Assembly: GCA_026388345.1 (NCBI GenBank)
Contig: JAPLJY010000091.1
Coordinates: 1 to 19,966, forward strand
DNA: 19,966 nt
Reading direction: 5' to 3'
From: Deltaproteobacteria bacterium
GTDB taxonomy: Bacteria > Desulfobacterota > Syntrophia > Syntrophales > UBA5619
How positions within the stretch are numbered: position 1 is the first letter of the stretch; each line of letters begins with the position of its first letter. This document shows positions 5,047-14,040 of the stretch, in pieces. Made by a program: the position numbers and the translations under genes. The notes beneath the pieces are model-generated. The model saw nothing but the letters and a program-made list of their open reading frames with translations, searched no databases and had not been told where the DNA came from.

Positions 5047-7749
5047 CTACACGAGCGGTCGGCCACCGTTCAGCTTTTCGTAGATCCGGATGTACTCGGC
5101 GACCATGTGGCCGAGGCTATACTGTTCACGCGCCTCCCGCATGATCCTTCGGATCTGCTTCTCGCGGACCTCAACCGGAATCCGGTGAAAGGTGACGCTC
5201 TTTTCCAGGGCGTACCATAGCCCGCCGGCGTCATAATCACGGAAGAGAAATCCGTTGCCGACATCCTGGGGTGCTCCGAACGCCTTGAGTCGAAGTTTGC
5301 GGATCTTGTCGTGATAGCCTCCCGTATCCCGGTTGGTGGCCGTCGCCCCGAAGAGATTCCCCACCTGGTCGATCTGACCGCAGGGTTCATAGAGCGAAGC
5401 CCCGAAGACGTCGCAGGCGGCTGCATATCCGAGAAGGGACAGCTCTTCGTTGAAGGGCTGGCAGGTGATCCGACCGCCGGAACCATAGGCAATCCCGCCC
5501 AGGATGTCCACATGGGTACGGTCATTGCCGATCCCGTCCGCGACAATGGCGATCTGCACATCGGGATGCTGCTCTATGAAGGAAACACAGATCTGTTCGA
5601 GGAGTTCCACCCCCTTCTGAAAGGGGTCGAGTCGCGAGGGCCAGAAATAGAGAAGGGCGTCGGGATTGACTGTGAGTCCGGTTTTTTGCTGGAACGCGAC
5701 GAGATTCTCCCGCTTTGCCTCCAGGATATCATCGTCCGGTCCGTACTTGCGGACCAGTGCCTCGCACCGCTCCGGGTACATCTGCGATGAAGGTGCATTG
5801 ATGATCGCCCGGGCGGCGTCATGGGTGAATTTCTCCTTGACCTCCTGGCGGACACCCGGCGGGACCAGATCCCGATCCAGAAAGAAGTCCTCCACGACCT
5901 CCCGCAGGAATTTCTCACCGACGAAATTGATCATCGTGGCGTTCTTGATCGCCGTGGCCTGAGAGTCGATGCACGCATTTCCGTTCATTTCCTGGAAATA
6001 GAGACGATCGGAGATGCTGCCGAGGTTGATTCCGCCGAAAAGATCCAGCGGAAGGCATGCCGTAAAAACGTTGTGCACTGTATGGAGAATGGGCAGGCCG
6101 GTGGCGTTTGCGTAGGCGGTGATTACCCCCCCGGCCATCCAGTCATGGCTGTGGATGATCAGCCTTCCCTGGCTCCGCGCCCTGACCGTCTTAATGACAT
6201 TGTTGACGATCTCCCGCTGGAATTCCACGGCCGTCAGGATGGGGTCGCCTGCGTAAGCACTCAAATTATCGGCGAATACGGAGGAACTGACCAGATGGAT
6301 TTTATCGGAGTCGATTTTATAACGGACTTCGCGCCACTGGAGTTCACTCATCTGCGCCTCGCGCTGAAACCGCTTCTTCAGATTGAGGACTGCCAGATGG
6401 ACTTCCAGACCGCGTTCGGTGAGCCCTTCGCAGAGCGCCGAGACGACCTCCCCCTGCCCGCCGCTCTTTCCGGAGATAAAACGGGCGAGCGCACCCATGT
6501 CTTCGGGCAGCCGTCCCGTCTCGGGAGAGATGATCAGGATGGCCGTCGTCTCCTTCTTCTTCAGAACTTCAAAGCGCTGGATAACGTTCTCCAGGTCGTC
6601 GATCTTGCGGGTGAGAACGTGCGTCGGCCGGGCGATGGAGTTCTCGTAGGGGTTGAAGTAGGCGTGAACCGCGTGGTCCTCGCCAATCCGCTCATGAAGA
6701 AAATAGACATGATCGGAGGTGGTCAGATGCCGCCACTGGGTCAGGTATTCCCCCCCCGCCCTCTTTGCCGCTGTTTCCATCCGTTCGATATCGCGGAAGA
6801 GCTCATATTGCGTGGGGTTGCCCAGCCAGCCGAAGGTGTTCTTGCCGGCGTCCGCCCAGGAGGATGTCGCCAACCCGTGGATGTTGAGGGTTGGGCAAGT
6901 CGCATTCTTGAATCTTTGCGCGATCTCGGTCGGCGTCGCCGCTACAATGCTTTCATGTTTTTGTAAAGCCTCCGGCAGACCCCGCCAGAATTCGAAGATC
7001 CCGAGATTACTCCAGATATGTTCGCCGATGTGTTCGAAATCGTAGCCCATCATGACCGCTTCGCCGTCGATCCGGGCGATGTACTGCGCATAGGTCTCCG
7101 GCGTGATCGGGGCGTGGGGAAAGCGGAAAGCAATATCGTCGCTCAGCTCTCTGTTCCGGGGGATTACGATGAGGTTCGTGTCCCTCGCCCGGAAGATGGC
7201 GTTGGGGGAAACTGCCTGCTCTTCGCTGATGAACATGTCGTCCCGTTTTTCGCAGAGGATTGACTGGTAGCCCATGTCGGCGACCGAATCCGCGATTGGG
7301 TTGTTGTACATGAGTTCGGTATTCCGGAAGGAGGTTGGAGAGATTCCGAAGAGCCTCTTCATCATCTCCCCGTGGAGGGAGGCCTGTTCCCGGAATTCCA
7401 GTTTCAGGGAATCTTCGAAGAGACTGGTCAGGGAGTGGTAATACGTCTCATCGAGATATTCGACCTGGGCGTTCTTCTCCCCGGCGTCCAGCAGCTCCTG
7501 AAGCGCATGGATAACATCGGGTTGGTAGAGCTCGGCCTGTTCCAGAAAAGTCCCGGACATGGACAAGGCTATTTTGAATGAAGGATAGGCGGTGATCAGT
7601 TCGGTAAACATCCGTGTCGCCGGGAGGTAACACTTTTCCGCGACCTTGAGGAAGATGGCCCTGTTCTTCTCATCCCAGAGAAACTTGCCCCGGTCCGGAT
7701 GGAGCCGGAACGGTTGGTGAAGCTGAAAATAGAACGTGGCGAGCGGCAT
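5047..7749 (-). CDS. GH57 glycosidase fused to GT5 glycogen/starch synthase-like glycosyltransferase
   Basis: A 900-residue two-domain enzyme. Residues 1 to about 390 are a GH57 (beta/alpha)7-barrel: HQPFR at 11-15, the nucleophile region FRNTE with E145, and MGYDFEHIGEH with the probable acid/base D237. Residues about 402-900 are a GT5 glycosyltransferase: the nucleotide-sugar loop appears as KSGGQGE (428-434, usually KxGGLgD), HSHDWMAGG (533-541), SRLDPFQKG (705-713) and EPCG (788-791). The key Lys, Arg and Glu positions of glycogen synthase are kept, so both halves look catalytic. It probably acts on cytoplasmic alpha-1,4-glucan, adding glucose from a nucleotide sugar while the GH57 part trims or transfers glucan; substrates are inferred. 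GAGGTG lies 8 nt before the ATG. The gene converges on the second deaminase with only 47 nt between stops, and is divergent from hrpA. No other glycogen genes are in the window. Confidence 0.9.
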   Translation of the reverse strand: MPLATFYFQLHQPFRLHPDRGKFLWDEKNRAIFLKVAEKCYLPATRMFTELITAYPSFKIALSMSGTFLEQAELYQPDVIHALQELLDAGEKNAQVEYLDETYYHSLTSLFEDSLKLEFREQASLHGEMMKRLFGISPTSFRNTELMYNNPIADSVADMGYQSILCEKRDDMFISEEQAVSPNAIFRARDTNLIVIPRNRELSDDIAFRFPHAPITPETYAQYIARIDGEAVMMGYDFEHIGEHIWSNLGIFEFWRGLPEALQKHESIVAATPTEIAQRFKNATCPTLNIHGLATSSWADAGKNTFGWLGNPTQYELFRDIERMETAAKRAGGEYLTQWRHLTTSDHVYFLHERIGEDHAVHAYFNPYENSIARPTHVLTRKIDDLENVIQRFEVLKKKETTAILIISPETGRLPEDMGALARFISGKSGGQGEVVSALCEGLTERGLEVHLAVLNLKKRFQREAQMSELQWREVRYKIDSDKIHLVSSSVFADNLSAYAGDPILTAVEFQREIVNNVIKTVRARSQGRLIIHSHDWMAGGVITAYANATGLPILHTVHNVFTACLPLDLFGGINLGSISDRLYFQEMNGNACIDSQATAIKNATMINFVGEKFLREVVEDFFLDRDLVPPGVRQEVKEKFTHDAARAIINAPSSQMYPERCEALVRKYGPDDDILEAKRENLVAFQQKTGLTVNPDALLYFWPSRLDPFQKGVELLEQICVSFIEQHPDVQIAIVADGIGNDRTHVDILGGIAYGSGGRITCQPFNEELSLLGYAAACDVFGASLYEPCGQIDQVGNLFGATATNRDTGGYHDKIRKLRLKAFGAPQDVGNGFLFRDYDAGGLWYALEKSVTFHRIPVEVREKQIRRIMREAREQYSLGHMVAEYIRIYEKLNGGRPLV

Positions 7750-7912
7750 ATCCGCACCTCAACATCTGATCAAATGCTACGATGATATACATATAGATGA
7801 ATATGTTTGCAAAATCAACAGCCACCTTTGACATCCGGAACCGGTACAGGTATGATCCCGCGAACGTTCGAGCGGAAGAGACCTTCGACTTTTGCCTGGA
7901 ACTCTTCAACTC

Positions 7913-7981
7913 GTCATTCCTGTTGAAGCAGGAATCCAGTCATTTCAAAACCTTCTGGATTCCCGCCTTCGCGGGAATGAC
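7913..7981. repeat. Inverted-repeat element of the GTCATTCC...GGAATGAC type
   Basis: Left arm 7913-7939 (GTCATTCCTG...GGAATCCAG) and right arm 7955-7981 (CTGGATTCCCGCC...GGAATGAC) are reverse complements with a few mismatches, around a 15-nt spacer. Each arm is itself a small hairpin (CATTCCTG...CAGGAAT and ATTCCCGC...GCGGGAAT). This is the familiar dispersed palindromic repeat found in many proteobacterial genomes. Only this copy is in the window. It lies in the divergent gap between the GH57-GT5 gene and hrpA. Open frames running through it encode junk peptides such as VIPVEAGIQ and DSRLRGND, which are typical signs of mis-called starts. Confidence 0.88.
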
Positions 7982-8038
7982 CAAAAGGGCAGATTTTCAA
8001 AGATCTTGGACGGACCATCAGGAACAGGAGAGAGGAAT

Positions 8039-11000
8039 TTGTCCCGATCCGACAGTCTGAAGAAAAGGATGGGTGAACGCCGCGCCCGTCTCCCGCGGAT
8101 CGTCTATCCCCCTGCCCTTCCGATTCTGGAAAAGAGGGATGAGATTGTGGCCGCCGTCCGGAAACACCCTGTGGTTGTCATAACCGGGGAAACCGGCTCC
8201 GGAAAGACCACGCAGATCCCGAAGATGTGCCTGGAGGCGGGGCGGGGTCTCGCCGGGGTGATCGGCTGCACGCAACCGCGGCGGATCGCGGCAACCACCG
8301 TCGCCCGGAGAATCGCCGAAGAGATGGGAGAGGAGATCGGCCGGTCGGTCGGCTACAAGATCCGTTTCGATGACCGGACCCCGCCAAGTGCCTTTCTCAA
8401 GATCATGACCGACGGAATCCTCCTGATGGAGGCCCAGACCGATCCGCTGCTCCGGGCCTACGATACGATTATCGTGGACGAGGCGCACGAGCGGAGCCTC
8501 AATATCGACTTCATCCTGGGTATCCTGAAAAACATCCTCCGACGACGGCGCGACCTCCGTGTCGTCATCACATCGGCGACGATCGATACGGAGAAATTTT
8601 CCCGGGCATTCGATAACGCCCCGATCATCGAGGTATCTGGGCGGCTCTTTCCCGTCGAGGTCCGGTATGACCCGCTCGACCGCGATCTCGAAGAAAAGGG
8701 GGAGATCACCCACATCGATGCGGCGGTCCGGGCCGTCGAGGAGCTGACAGGACGGCGCAGACCAGGCGATATTTTGATCTTCATGCCGACGGAACGGGAT
8801 ATCCGGGAGACCCGGGAGCTTCTGAACGGCCGCCTCCGGGATGAGGCCGCCATCCTGCCGCTCTTTTCCCGTCTCACCCGGTCCGAGCAGGAGCGCGTCT
8901 TCCAGCCGATGCGCCTTCGGAAGATCGTGATCGCGACCAACGTTGCGGAAACATCGCTTACGATCCCGGGAATCCGTTATGTGATCGACACCGGCCTCGC
9001 CCGCATCTCCCAATACAACCCCCGCTCGCGGACGGCGGGTCTTCCCGTCCGGGCGATCTCCCGGAGCAGCGCCGATCAGCGGAAAGGGCGCTGCGGCCGG
9101 GTCGAAAACGGGATCTGCATCCGCCTCTTCACAGAGGAGGACTATCTCGGCCGGCCACTCTATACGTCGCCGGAGATCCTCCGCGCGAACCTGGCCGGAG
9201 TAATCCTGAGAATGCTTTCGCTGGGTCTCGGCGATATCGATGCCTTCCCATTCATCGACCGGCCCGCCCCGAGGAGCGTCCGGGACGGGATCGACATTCT
9301 GCTGGAGTTGGGGGCGATCGACCGGGAGGAAAATGAATCGCGGCGAAAGACCGATCCCTGGCGGCTCACGGAGAGAGGGCGGATCATGGCCCGGCTCCCC
9401 ATCGACCCGCGGATCGCCCGGATGATCCTCGAGGCCAAAAAAGAGGGATGCCTCCCGGAGATCCTCATCATCGCCGCGGCGCTCAGCATTCAGGACCCGA
9501 GGGAGAGGCCGGCCGAGAAGGAGGCGCAGGCGGACCAAATGCACGCCCTCTTCAAGGATCCCGCCTCGGATTTCGTCTCACTGCTGCGGATCTGGCAGCG
9601 CTGCCACGATGCCGGGGATTCACCGAAGACGCAGAACAGGATCCGACGCTTCTGCAGGGAGCACTTCCTCTCGTACCGGCGGATCCGGGAATGGCGGGAT
9701 GTCCATGACCAGCTCCGGACGATCCTGACGGAACAGAAATATCTTTCGGCCAAACCTCCCGCTTCGCAGAAAGAGGGTGTCGAGCTCTATTCGGCCATCC
9801 ATCGCTCCATTCTGAGCGGCTACCTCGGACACATCGCCGTCAAGAAAGAGAAGAACCTCTACACGGCGACGCAGGGGCGGCAGGCGATGATCTTTCCGGG
9901 TTCCGGTCTCTTCAATCGGGCAGGGAACTGGATCGTCGCCGCGGAGATGGTCGAAACCTCGCGCCTCTTCGCCCGGACGGCAGCAAATATCGAAAGCGCA
10001 TGGCTGGAGGAATTAGGGAGTGATCTCTGCCGGCACACTTATTCCGCCCCGCACTGGGAAAAGAACCGGGGCGAGGTGGTCGCTTCCGAACAGGTGACCC
10101 TTTTCGGTCTGATCATCGTCCCCGGGAGACCCGTCTCCTACGGCCGGATCGATCCCGCGGAGGCATCCCGGATCTTCATCCGGAGCGCCCTCGTCGAGGG
10201 GGAGGTCCCGCGCCCCCTCCCCTTTCTCGCCCACAATCAGGCGTTGATCGAGGAAATCGCCGGAATGGAGGAAAAGGTGCGGCATCACGACCTCCTGGTC
10301 GGGGAGGAGGAAATGGCTCAATTCTATGAAAAGCGGATCCCCGGAATCTTCGACATCCGGACGCTCCAGCGGATGGTCCGCGATCGCGGCGGCGACGCCT
10401 TTCTCCGGATGCGGGAGGAGGATCTGCTGGTCAAATCGCCCGATTCCGCGGAGATCGCCCTTTTCCCAGAAGCCGTTTCGACCGGCGGCTGGCGTCTGGA
10501 CTGCGTTTACCGCTACGACCCGGGGAAACCGGAGGACGGCGTCACCCTGAAGATCCCCGTTCAGGCGGTGCCTTCCGTTCCCGCCGCCGCCCTGGACTGG
10601 GCTGTCCCGGGTCTTCTCCGGGAGAAGATTGCCGCCCTCCTCCGGGGCCTTCCGAAGGAGTACCGCAAGAAGCTCCTGCCGCTCGCGGGGACCTGTGATA
10701 TCATTTTGGCGCAAATGCCCCGGGAAGGAGCATTGCTCACCGCCCTTGGCCGCTTCCTCTACGAGCGATTCGCAGTGAATATCCCCGCCGACCGCTGGCC
10801 CTTTGACGGCCTGGAGGAACACCTGAAGCTCCGCTTTTCCGTTGTTGACGGGAAGGACCGGGAACTCGCGTCAGGGCGGGATATCGCGATCCTGGAGAAA
10901 GGGTTCGTCGATCCGGAAGAATCCCGGGCCTTTGTGAAGGCCCGAAAAACCTGGGAGAGGAGCGGTCTGACGATGTGGGATTTCGGCAATCTGCCGGAAC

Positions 11001-11842
11001 AGATCCCGCTACGCGATGGCGGTATCCACGCGCCGCCCGCCTTTCCCGCCCTGGCTGCCGATGAAACCGGGGTCGGCATCCGGCTGTTTAGATCCGCAAA
11101 CGAGGCGCTGATCTCCCACCGCAAAGGGGTGAGGGCCCTGCTGGCCCTGCGTTTTCGCGAAGACCTCAGGCACCTGCGCAAGACGGTGGCGCCGGCCGGC
11201 GATCTGAAGATCTGGGCGGCGGCCTTCGGGGGAGTAAAGCCGCTGGAAAACGCCCTCGTAGAGAAAGTCATGACGGATCTCTTCGACGCGGATGTGCGAA
11301 CCGAGGCGGATTTTATGCAACACGCCGAGAGGATCCGGCCCGAAATCCTGCCAAAAGGAATTTCGGTCGTCCGGCAGGCAGGCCCGCCGATCAAGGCCCT
11401 TTATGAGGCTGCGGAGCAGCTCCGGACGTTGGAGGGTTCCAATCGGGGGAACCTGCCGGTTTTGGCCTTTCTGGAAGGATTGCGGGAGGAGTTAACACGG
11501 ATCTTGCCGCCGGGTTTTCTCATCCGCTACGAAGAGAAGCGTCTGAACCACATCGGCCGCTATCTGCGGGCCCTCACCATCCGTGCGGAGCGGGGGGCCG
11601 TTCACCTGCAGAAGGCCCTTGAGCGTGGGAAAGAGATCAAGGATTTGGATGATTGGCGGGAATCAACGCTCCGGGAACTGCCCATCCACGCCTCCGATGA
11701 AAAACGCCAGGCGCTCGATGATTTCGGCTGGATGATCGAGGAGTACAAGGTGTCATTGTTCGCCCAGGAACTCAAGACCGCCATTCCCATCTCCCGCAAA
11801 CGAATCGAAGCCAGCATGGCGGAGATCCAGAGAATGCTGTAA
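8039..11842 (+). CDS. hrpA: ATP-dependent RNA helicase HrpA (DEAH box, DUF3418)
   Basis: About 1,267 residues from the TTG at 8039, close to the usual 1,300 of HrpA. Helicase core motifs are all visible: GETGSGKTTQ (Walker A, 50-59), DEAH (147-150), SAT (179-181), ATNVAETSLTIPG (299-311) and QRKGRCGR (347-354). Helicase-associated and OB regions follow. The last half, with TMWDFGNLPE and the ending AELKTAIPISRKRIEASMAEIQ-like helix, matches the HrpA-specific C-terminal DUF3418 region. In E. coli HrpA acts on mRNA and translating ribosomes, with reported roles in fimbrial mRNA processing and resolving stalled ribosomes. The TTG has AGGAG 8 nt upstream. The ATG at 8069 is the alternative start but has an adjacent, poorly spaced site. 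The frame stays open upstream to 7892, but there it runs through the palindromic repeat, so I reject that start. No operon partner is seen. Confidence 0.94.
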   Translation: MSRSDSLKKRMGERRARLPRIVYPPALPILEKRDEIVAAVRKHPVVVITGETGSGKTTQIPKMCLEAGRGLAGVIGCTQPRRIAATTVARRIAEEMGEEIGRSVGYKIRFDDRTPPSAFLKIMTDGILLMEAQTDPLLRAYDTIIVDEAHERSLNIDFILGILKNILRRRRDLRVVITSATIDTEKFSRAFDNAPIIEVSGRLFPVEVRYDPLDRDLEEKGEITHIDAAVRAVEELTGRRRPGDILIFMPTERDIRETRELLNGRLRDEAAILPLFSRLTRSEQERVFQPMRLRKIVIATNVAETSLTIPGIRYVIDTGLARISQYNPRSRTAGLPVRAISRSSADQRKGRCGRVENGICIRLFTEEDYLGRPLYTSPEILRANLAGVILRMLSLGLGDIDAFPFIDRPAPRSVRDGIDILLELGAIDREENESRRKTDPWRLTERGRIMARLPIDPRIARMILEAKKEGCLPEILIIAAALSIQDPRERPAEKEAQADQMHALFKDPASDFVSLLRIWQRCHDAGDSPKTQNRIRRFCREHFLSYRRIREWRDVHDQLRTILTEQKYLSAKPPASQKEGVELYSAIHRSILSGYLGHIAVKKEKNLYTATQGRQAMIFPGSGLFNRAGNWIVAAEMVETSRLFARTAANIESAWLEELGSDLCRHTYSAPHWEKNRGEVVASEQVTLFGLIIVPGRPVSYGRIDPAEASRIFIRSALVEGEVPRPLPFLAHNQALIEEIAGMEEKVRHHDLLVGEEEMAQFYEKRIPGIFDIRTLQRMVRDRGGDAFLRMREEDLLVKSPDSAEIALFPEAVSTGGWRLDCVYRYDPGKPEDGVTLKIPVQAVPSVPAAALDWAVPGLLREKIAALLRGLPKEYRKKLLPLAGTCDIILAQMPREGALLTALGRFLYERFAVNIPADRWPFDGLEEHLKLRFSVVDGKDRELASGRDIAILEKGFVDPEESRAFVKARKTWERSGLTMWDFGNLPEQIPLRDGGIHAPPAFPALAADETGVGIRLFRSANEALISHRKGVRALLALRFREDLRHLRKTVAPAGDLKIWAAAFGGVKPLENALVEKVMTDLFDADVRTEADFMQHAERIRPEILPKGISVVRQAGPPIKALYEAAEQLRTLEGSNRGNLPVLAFLEGLREELTRILPPGFLIRYEEKRLNHIGRYLRALTIRAERGAVHLQKALERGKEIKDLDDWRESTLRELPIHASDEKRQALDDFGWMIEEYKVSLFAQELKTAIPISRKRIEASMAEIQRML

Positions 11843-11974
11843 AAAAGCGTTTCCTGCCTTTTAGGAAGGAGTCAATATCAAGCCGAACATTTTCTACCGA
11901 CTCTTTTCCCCTCTCCTTCCATTCCTTCCCTGTCTTAAAATAACGGCAGCCTTTTCGTGCCTACCCGGACCTTT

Positions 11975-12820
11975 TCACAAAGTGCTATCAAAAACGATGA
12001 CTCTGTTACGCCCCCCCTGCTTCGCTTTATAGAGAGCTTTGTCCGCTTGCTCGATAAGAACATGATAATCGGTGACTTGCTGATCATACCCCGTAACACC
12101 GATGCTTACAGTTATAGTAATTGCCGGTCTTTTCTCATCCTCGTCAGCCGGCACCATGATCGATGTTTCCACGGCCTGACGCAATCGTTCCGCCAGATCA
12201 CCTGCATCTGATACCGGGGTATGAAGTGCAAGGATGGCAATTTCTTCTCCACCGTAACGGGCAATGATATCCGTGTCTCGGACTTTTTTGAAAAGCAATT
12301 GCCCCAGACTCTTTAAGGTTTGGTCTCCAACCTGATGTCCATGATGGTCATTGACGTCTTTGAAGTGGTCAATATCCAGCAATAGCATGGATAGTGGCAA
12401 GCCGTATCTGCTGACCCTCGGAAGCTCTTCGGCTATTTTCCTGTCCAAATACCTGCGGTTGTAAATTCCGATTAAATGGTCCGTGATGTTTTCATATTGG
12501 AGAGTGGCGATTTGCTTTATTTCGGTAGCCGTTTCCAGCGCAAGCGTACCGACAAACAGGACCAGAACGGCGCCAAGAAAGAACACCGCGGGGACGATCA
12601 GATTAAAATTGTCATCATTTTTCAGCCAATACAAATACGTAAAACTTACATAACCGGCGATAAAAAAGAGAATCAGTGCCCTTAGGTCGTTCCACCTTCT
12701 TCGCAGCGCACCTTTAGGCAGTTGTCCGATCAGGCTCTGGATGGGGTAGAAAGAAACACAAAGAAGACCGGCGCCCACGATTAAGATCCCATTTATGATA
12801 TAATCCGTCATGTTCTGCAT
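11975..12820 (-). CDS. Membrane-anchored diguanylate cyclase (GGDEF domain)
   Basis: A 281-residue protein with about three N-terminal membrane segments (roughly 8-28, 46-66 and 73-94), then a short linker and a GGDEF domain (about 110-281). It should make cyclic di-GMP from two GTP. The domain keeps DIDHFKDVND (149-158) for metal and GTP binding. The signature is GGEEI (190-194), in which the catalytic Glu positions are kept but the last residue is Ile instead of Phe. RDTD at 181-184 is exactly five residues before it, so the product-inhibition I-site (RxxD) is intact. There is no recognised sensor domain, only the membrane region. AAGG lies 8 nt before the ATG, and a near-consensus promoter lies 70-95 nt upstream. 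GC is clearly lower than in hrpA next door, and a dead IS110 transposase lies behind it, so the patch may be acquired. Confidence 0.92.
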   Translation of the reverse strand: MQNMTDYIINGILIVGAGLLCVSFYPIQSLIGQLPKGALRRRWNDLRALILFFIAGYVSFTYLYWLKNDDNFNLIVPAVFFLGAVLVLFVGTLALETATEIKQIATLQYENITDHLIGIYNRRYLDRKIAEELPRVSRYGLPLSMLLLDIDHFKDVNDHHGHQVGDQTLKSLGQLLFKKVRDTDIIARYGGEEIAILALHTPVSDAGDLAERLRQAVETSIMVPADEDEKRPAITITVSIGVTGYDQQVTDYHVLIEQADKALYKAKQGGRNRVIVFDSTL

Positions 12821-12886
12821 ATAAATGACCTTAAGAGCTTTGGTTTTTCATTTCGAATTGTTAAGAATTCCCTTTTTGATGGGCGA

Positions 12887-12915
12887 ACTATAGGAATGTG
12901 TCCCTTGTATGTCAA
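12887..12915 (-). promoter_or_regulatory. Sigma70 promoter of the diguanylate cyclase gene
   Basis: A perfect -35 TTGACA (12915-12910 on the minus strand), an exact 17-bp spacer and -10 TATAGT (12892-12887). The predicted start is near 12880, giving an AT-rich leader of about 60 nt before the ATG. It is one of the strongest-looking promoters in the window. Confidence 0.85.
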
Positions 12916-13030
12916 GACATTATGACAACAAAATGTAGCGGCAGCGCCGTTAGGTTTCCGCGGGTACATTTATGAGATTTTCTCGCGAGTCATTTAAGAG
13001 ATGCGTTGAGGAGTATTTTTACCGATATGA

Positions 13031-13299
13031 TCAAGGGTAGCAGGCATTTTCAGGCCCAATCCGGTTGAGATGACGATTCCACCGCTTGGTAATTCTGCCG
13101 TACCCATCATGCTTGCCGGACTGGTATATGGCAGGATCAATCCCCACCAGGACAATCATTTTTTGTGATCTTTGAACTTCCGGATATTACCTCATATCTC
13201 GACGAGAAAGTTTGTCGCCGTTCTCTCACCAATCCCCCGCAGGGAAGTCGTTATATCAATGTCATCTCCCATCTCAGAGCGGCATAATTCGATCATCAT
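13031..13299 (-). pseudogene. Remnant of an IS110-family transposase C terminus
   Basis: Reading the minus strand from 13299 gives a stretch with SLRGIGERTATNFLVEI, the helix-hairpin-like transposase_20 signature of IS110/IS116 transposases. It is broken by a TGA at 13194-13192 (where the family usually has Gly or Asp), resumes as NIRKFKDHKK, then shifts frame by one base in an A run near 13160. The next frame reads MIVLVGIDPAIYQSGK and GRITKRWNRHL, the family's conserved C-terminal block, and stops at 13031. The N-terminal catalytic half is absent. The remaining gap between the diguanylate cyclase and the next gene (12916-13030 and 13300-13377) shows no gene that I can support. I could not identify the element's ends. 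Confidence 0.75.
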
Positions 13300-13366
13300 G
13301 TCGTATCCCCCGTCAAAACTCAACGGCGCCATCGGCCGCGGACGCTTCGTGGAACTCGAGGTTGGC

Positions 13367-13389
13367 CGGTTCGGTGATTATTCGAACCG
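13367..13389. repeat. Inverted repeat over the stop codon of the secreted protein gene
   Basis: CGGTTCG (13367-13373) and CGAACCG (13383-13389) form a perfect 7-bp stem with a 9-nt loop that contains the stop codon. No T tract follows on the minus strand, so it is at best a weak 3' end signal. Confidence 0.35.
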
Positions 13390-14040
13390 TACATCGTCGA
13401 AATTGATGTGGCCCCATCCCCCGCCGGAGGCGTCGATCAGGCGGACTTCCGCTGAGCGTCCCTGATATTGGGAAACATCCCAGGACATCCGTTCCATGGT
13501 CTCCGTACATTTTCCCGTGGCCTTGAACACCACCTGCCCGTCGATCAGTAACTCAACCCGCTCCGCGTTGATGTCGCATCCCCCGCCAAGCAGAAAGTTC
13601 ATCGAGGGTCGGGAGATCGTGAAGGTATCGGACGTCAGGGTTCCCTGCGGCCCGTCTCCCTGAACCTGTCCCGCCGGATCGGAGGCGCGCATCCGCTTTT
13701 CATATCCGCCGATCCAATACTGGCCCTGGTGCTTGGATGCCTGTCCGCGGTTGCGGGCCGTCGGATTGTCCCCGTACGTGGGTTGGAAATTGAAGGCGTC
13801 ACCCGTTTTCACCCAGCCGCGCAGATCGCCCGTTTCGAAATCCCACGTGATCCTCCCCGTCGCGCGAGAGGTATCCTCGAACGAGATCCTGATGATATCG
13901 TCTTTATTCACCGGGACGCTGATCATCCTGCCGTCCTTGAGTTCCACCTGCATATCTGCATAAACAAAGCTGAAGGTCATCGAGATCAAAAACCCGATAA
14001 AAATGGCAAGAAAAACGTAGAATAGCTTTTCATTGGACAT
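13378..14040 (-). CDS. Secreted beta-sandwich protein, lectin-like, unknown function
   Basis: A 220-residue exported protein. The start is the ATG at 14040, with a near-perfect AGGAGGTGA seven bases upstream; the frame is open for 23 more codons without a good site. Residues 7-28 form a signal peptide with likely cleavage after VYA (28). A short charged segment (31-55, VELKDGRMISVPVNKDDIIRISF) is followed by a beta-rich domain, about 63-220. Its pattern is WDFETGDLRGW, then GTLTSDTFTIS, then FLLGGG, LLIDGQVVFKATG, and a C-terminal GGGWGHINFDDVRF. This pattern is known to me from beta-sandwich modules attached to GH32-type glycosidases and other secreted enzymes, suggesting carbohydrate or protein binding outside the inner membrane. 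No catalytic domain is attached. It is the last gene of a possible minus-strand cluster with a flavodoxin and a lipoprotein. Confidence 0.78.
   Translation of the reverse strand: MSNEKLFYVFLAIFIGFLISMTFSFVYADMQVELKDGRMISVPVNKDDIIRISFEDTSRATGRITWDFETGDLRGWVKTGDAFNFQPTYGDNPTARNRGQASKHQGQYWIGGYEKRMRASDPAGQVQGDGPQGTLTSDTFTISRPSMNFLLGGGCDINAERVELLIDGQVVFKATGKCTETMERMSWDVSQYQGRSAEVRLIDASGGGWGHINFDDVRFE

Noticed and set aside
5821..6966. A 381-codon open frame on the plus strand
   Set aside because: It is antisense to the GH57-GT5 gene, whose motifs are conserved across the same bases. No ribosome site or recognisable domain supports it.
8018..9544. A 508-codon open frame on the minus strand
   Set aside because: It lies wholly antisense to the conserved HrpA helicase core, has a composition typical of a GC-rich shadow frame, and shows no domain signature.
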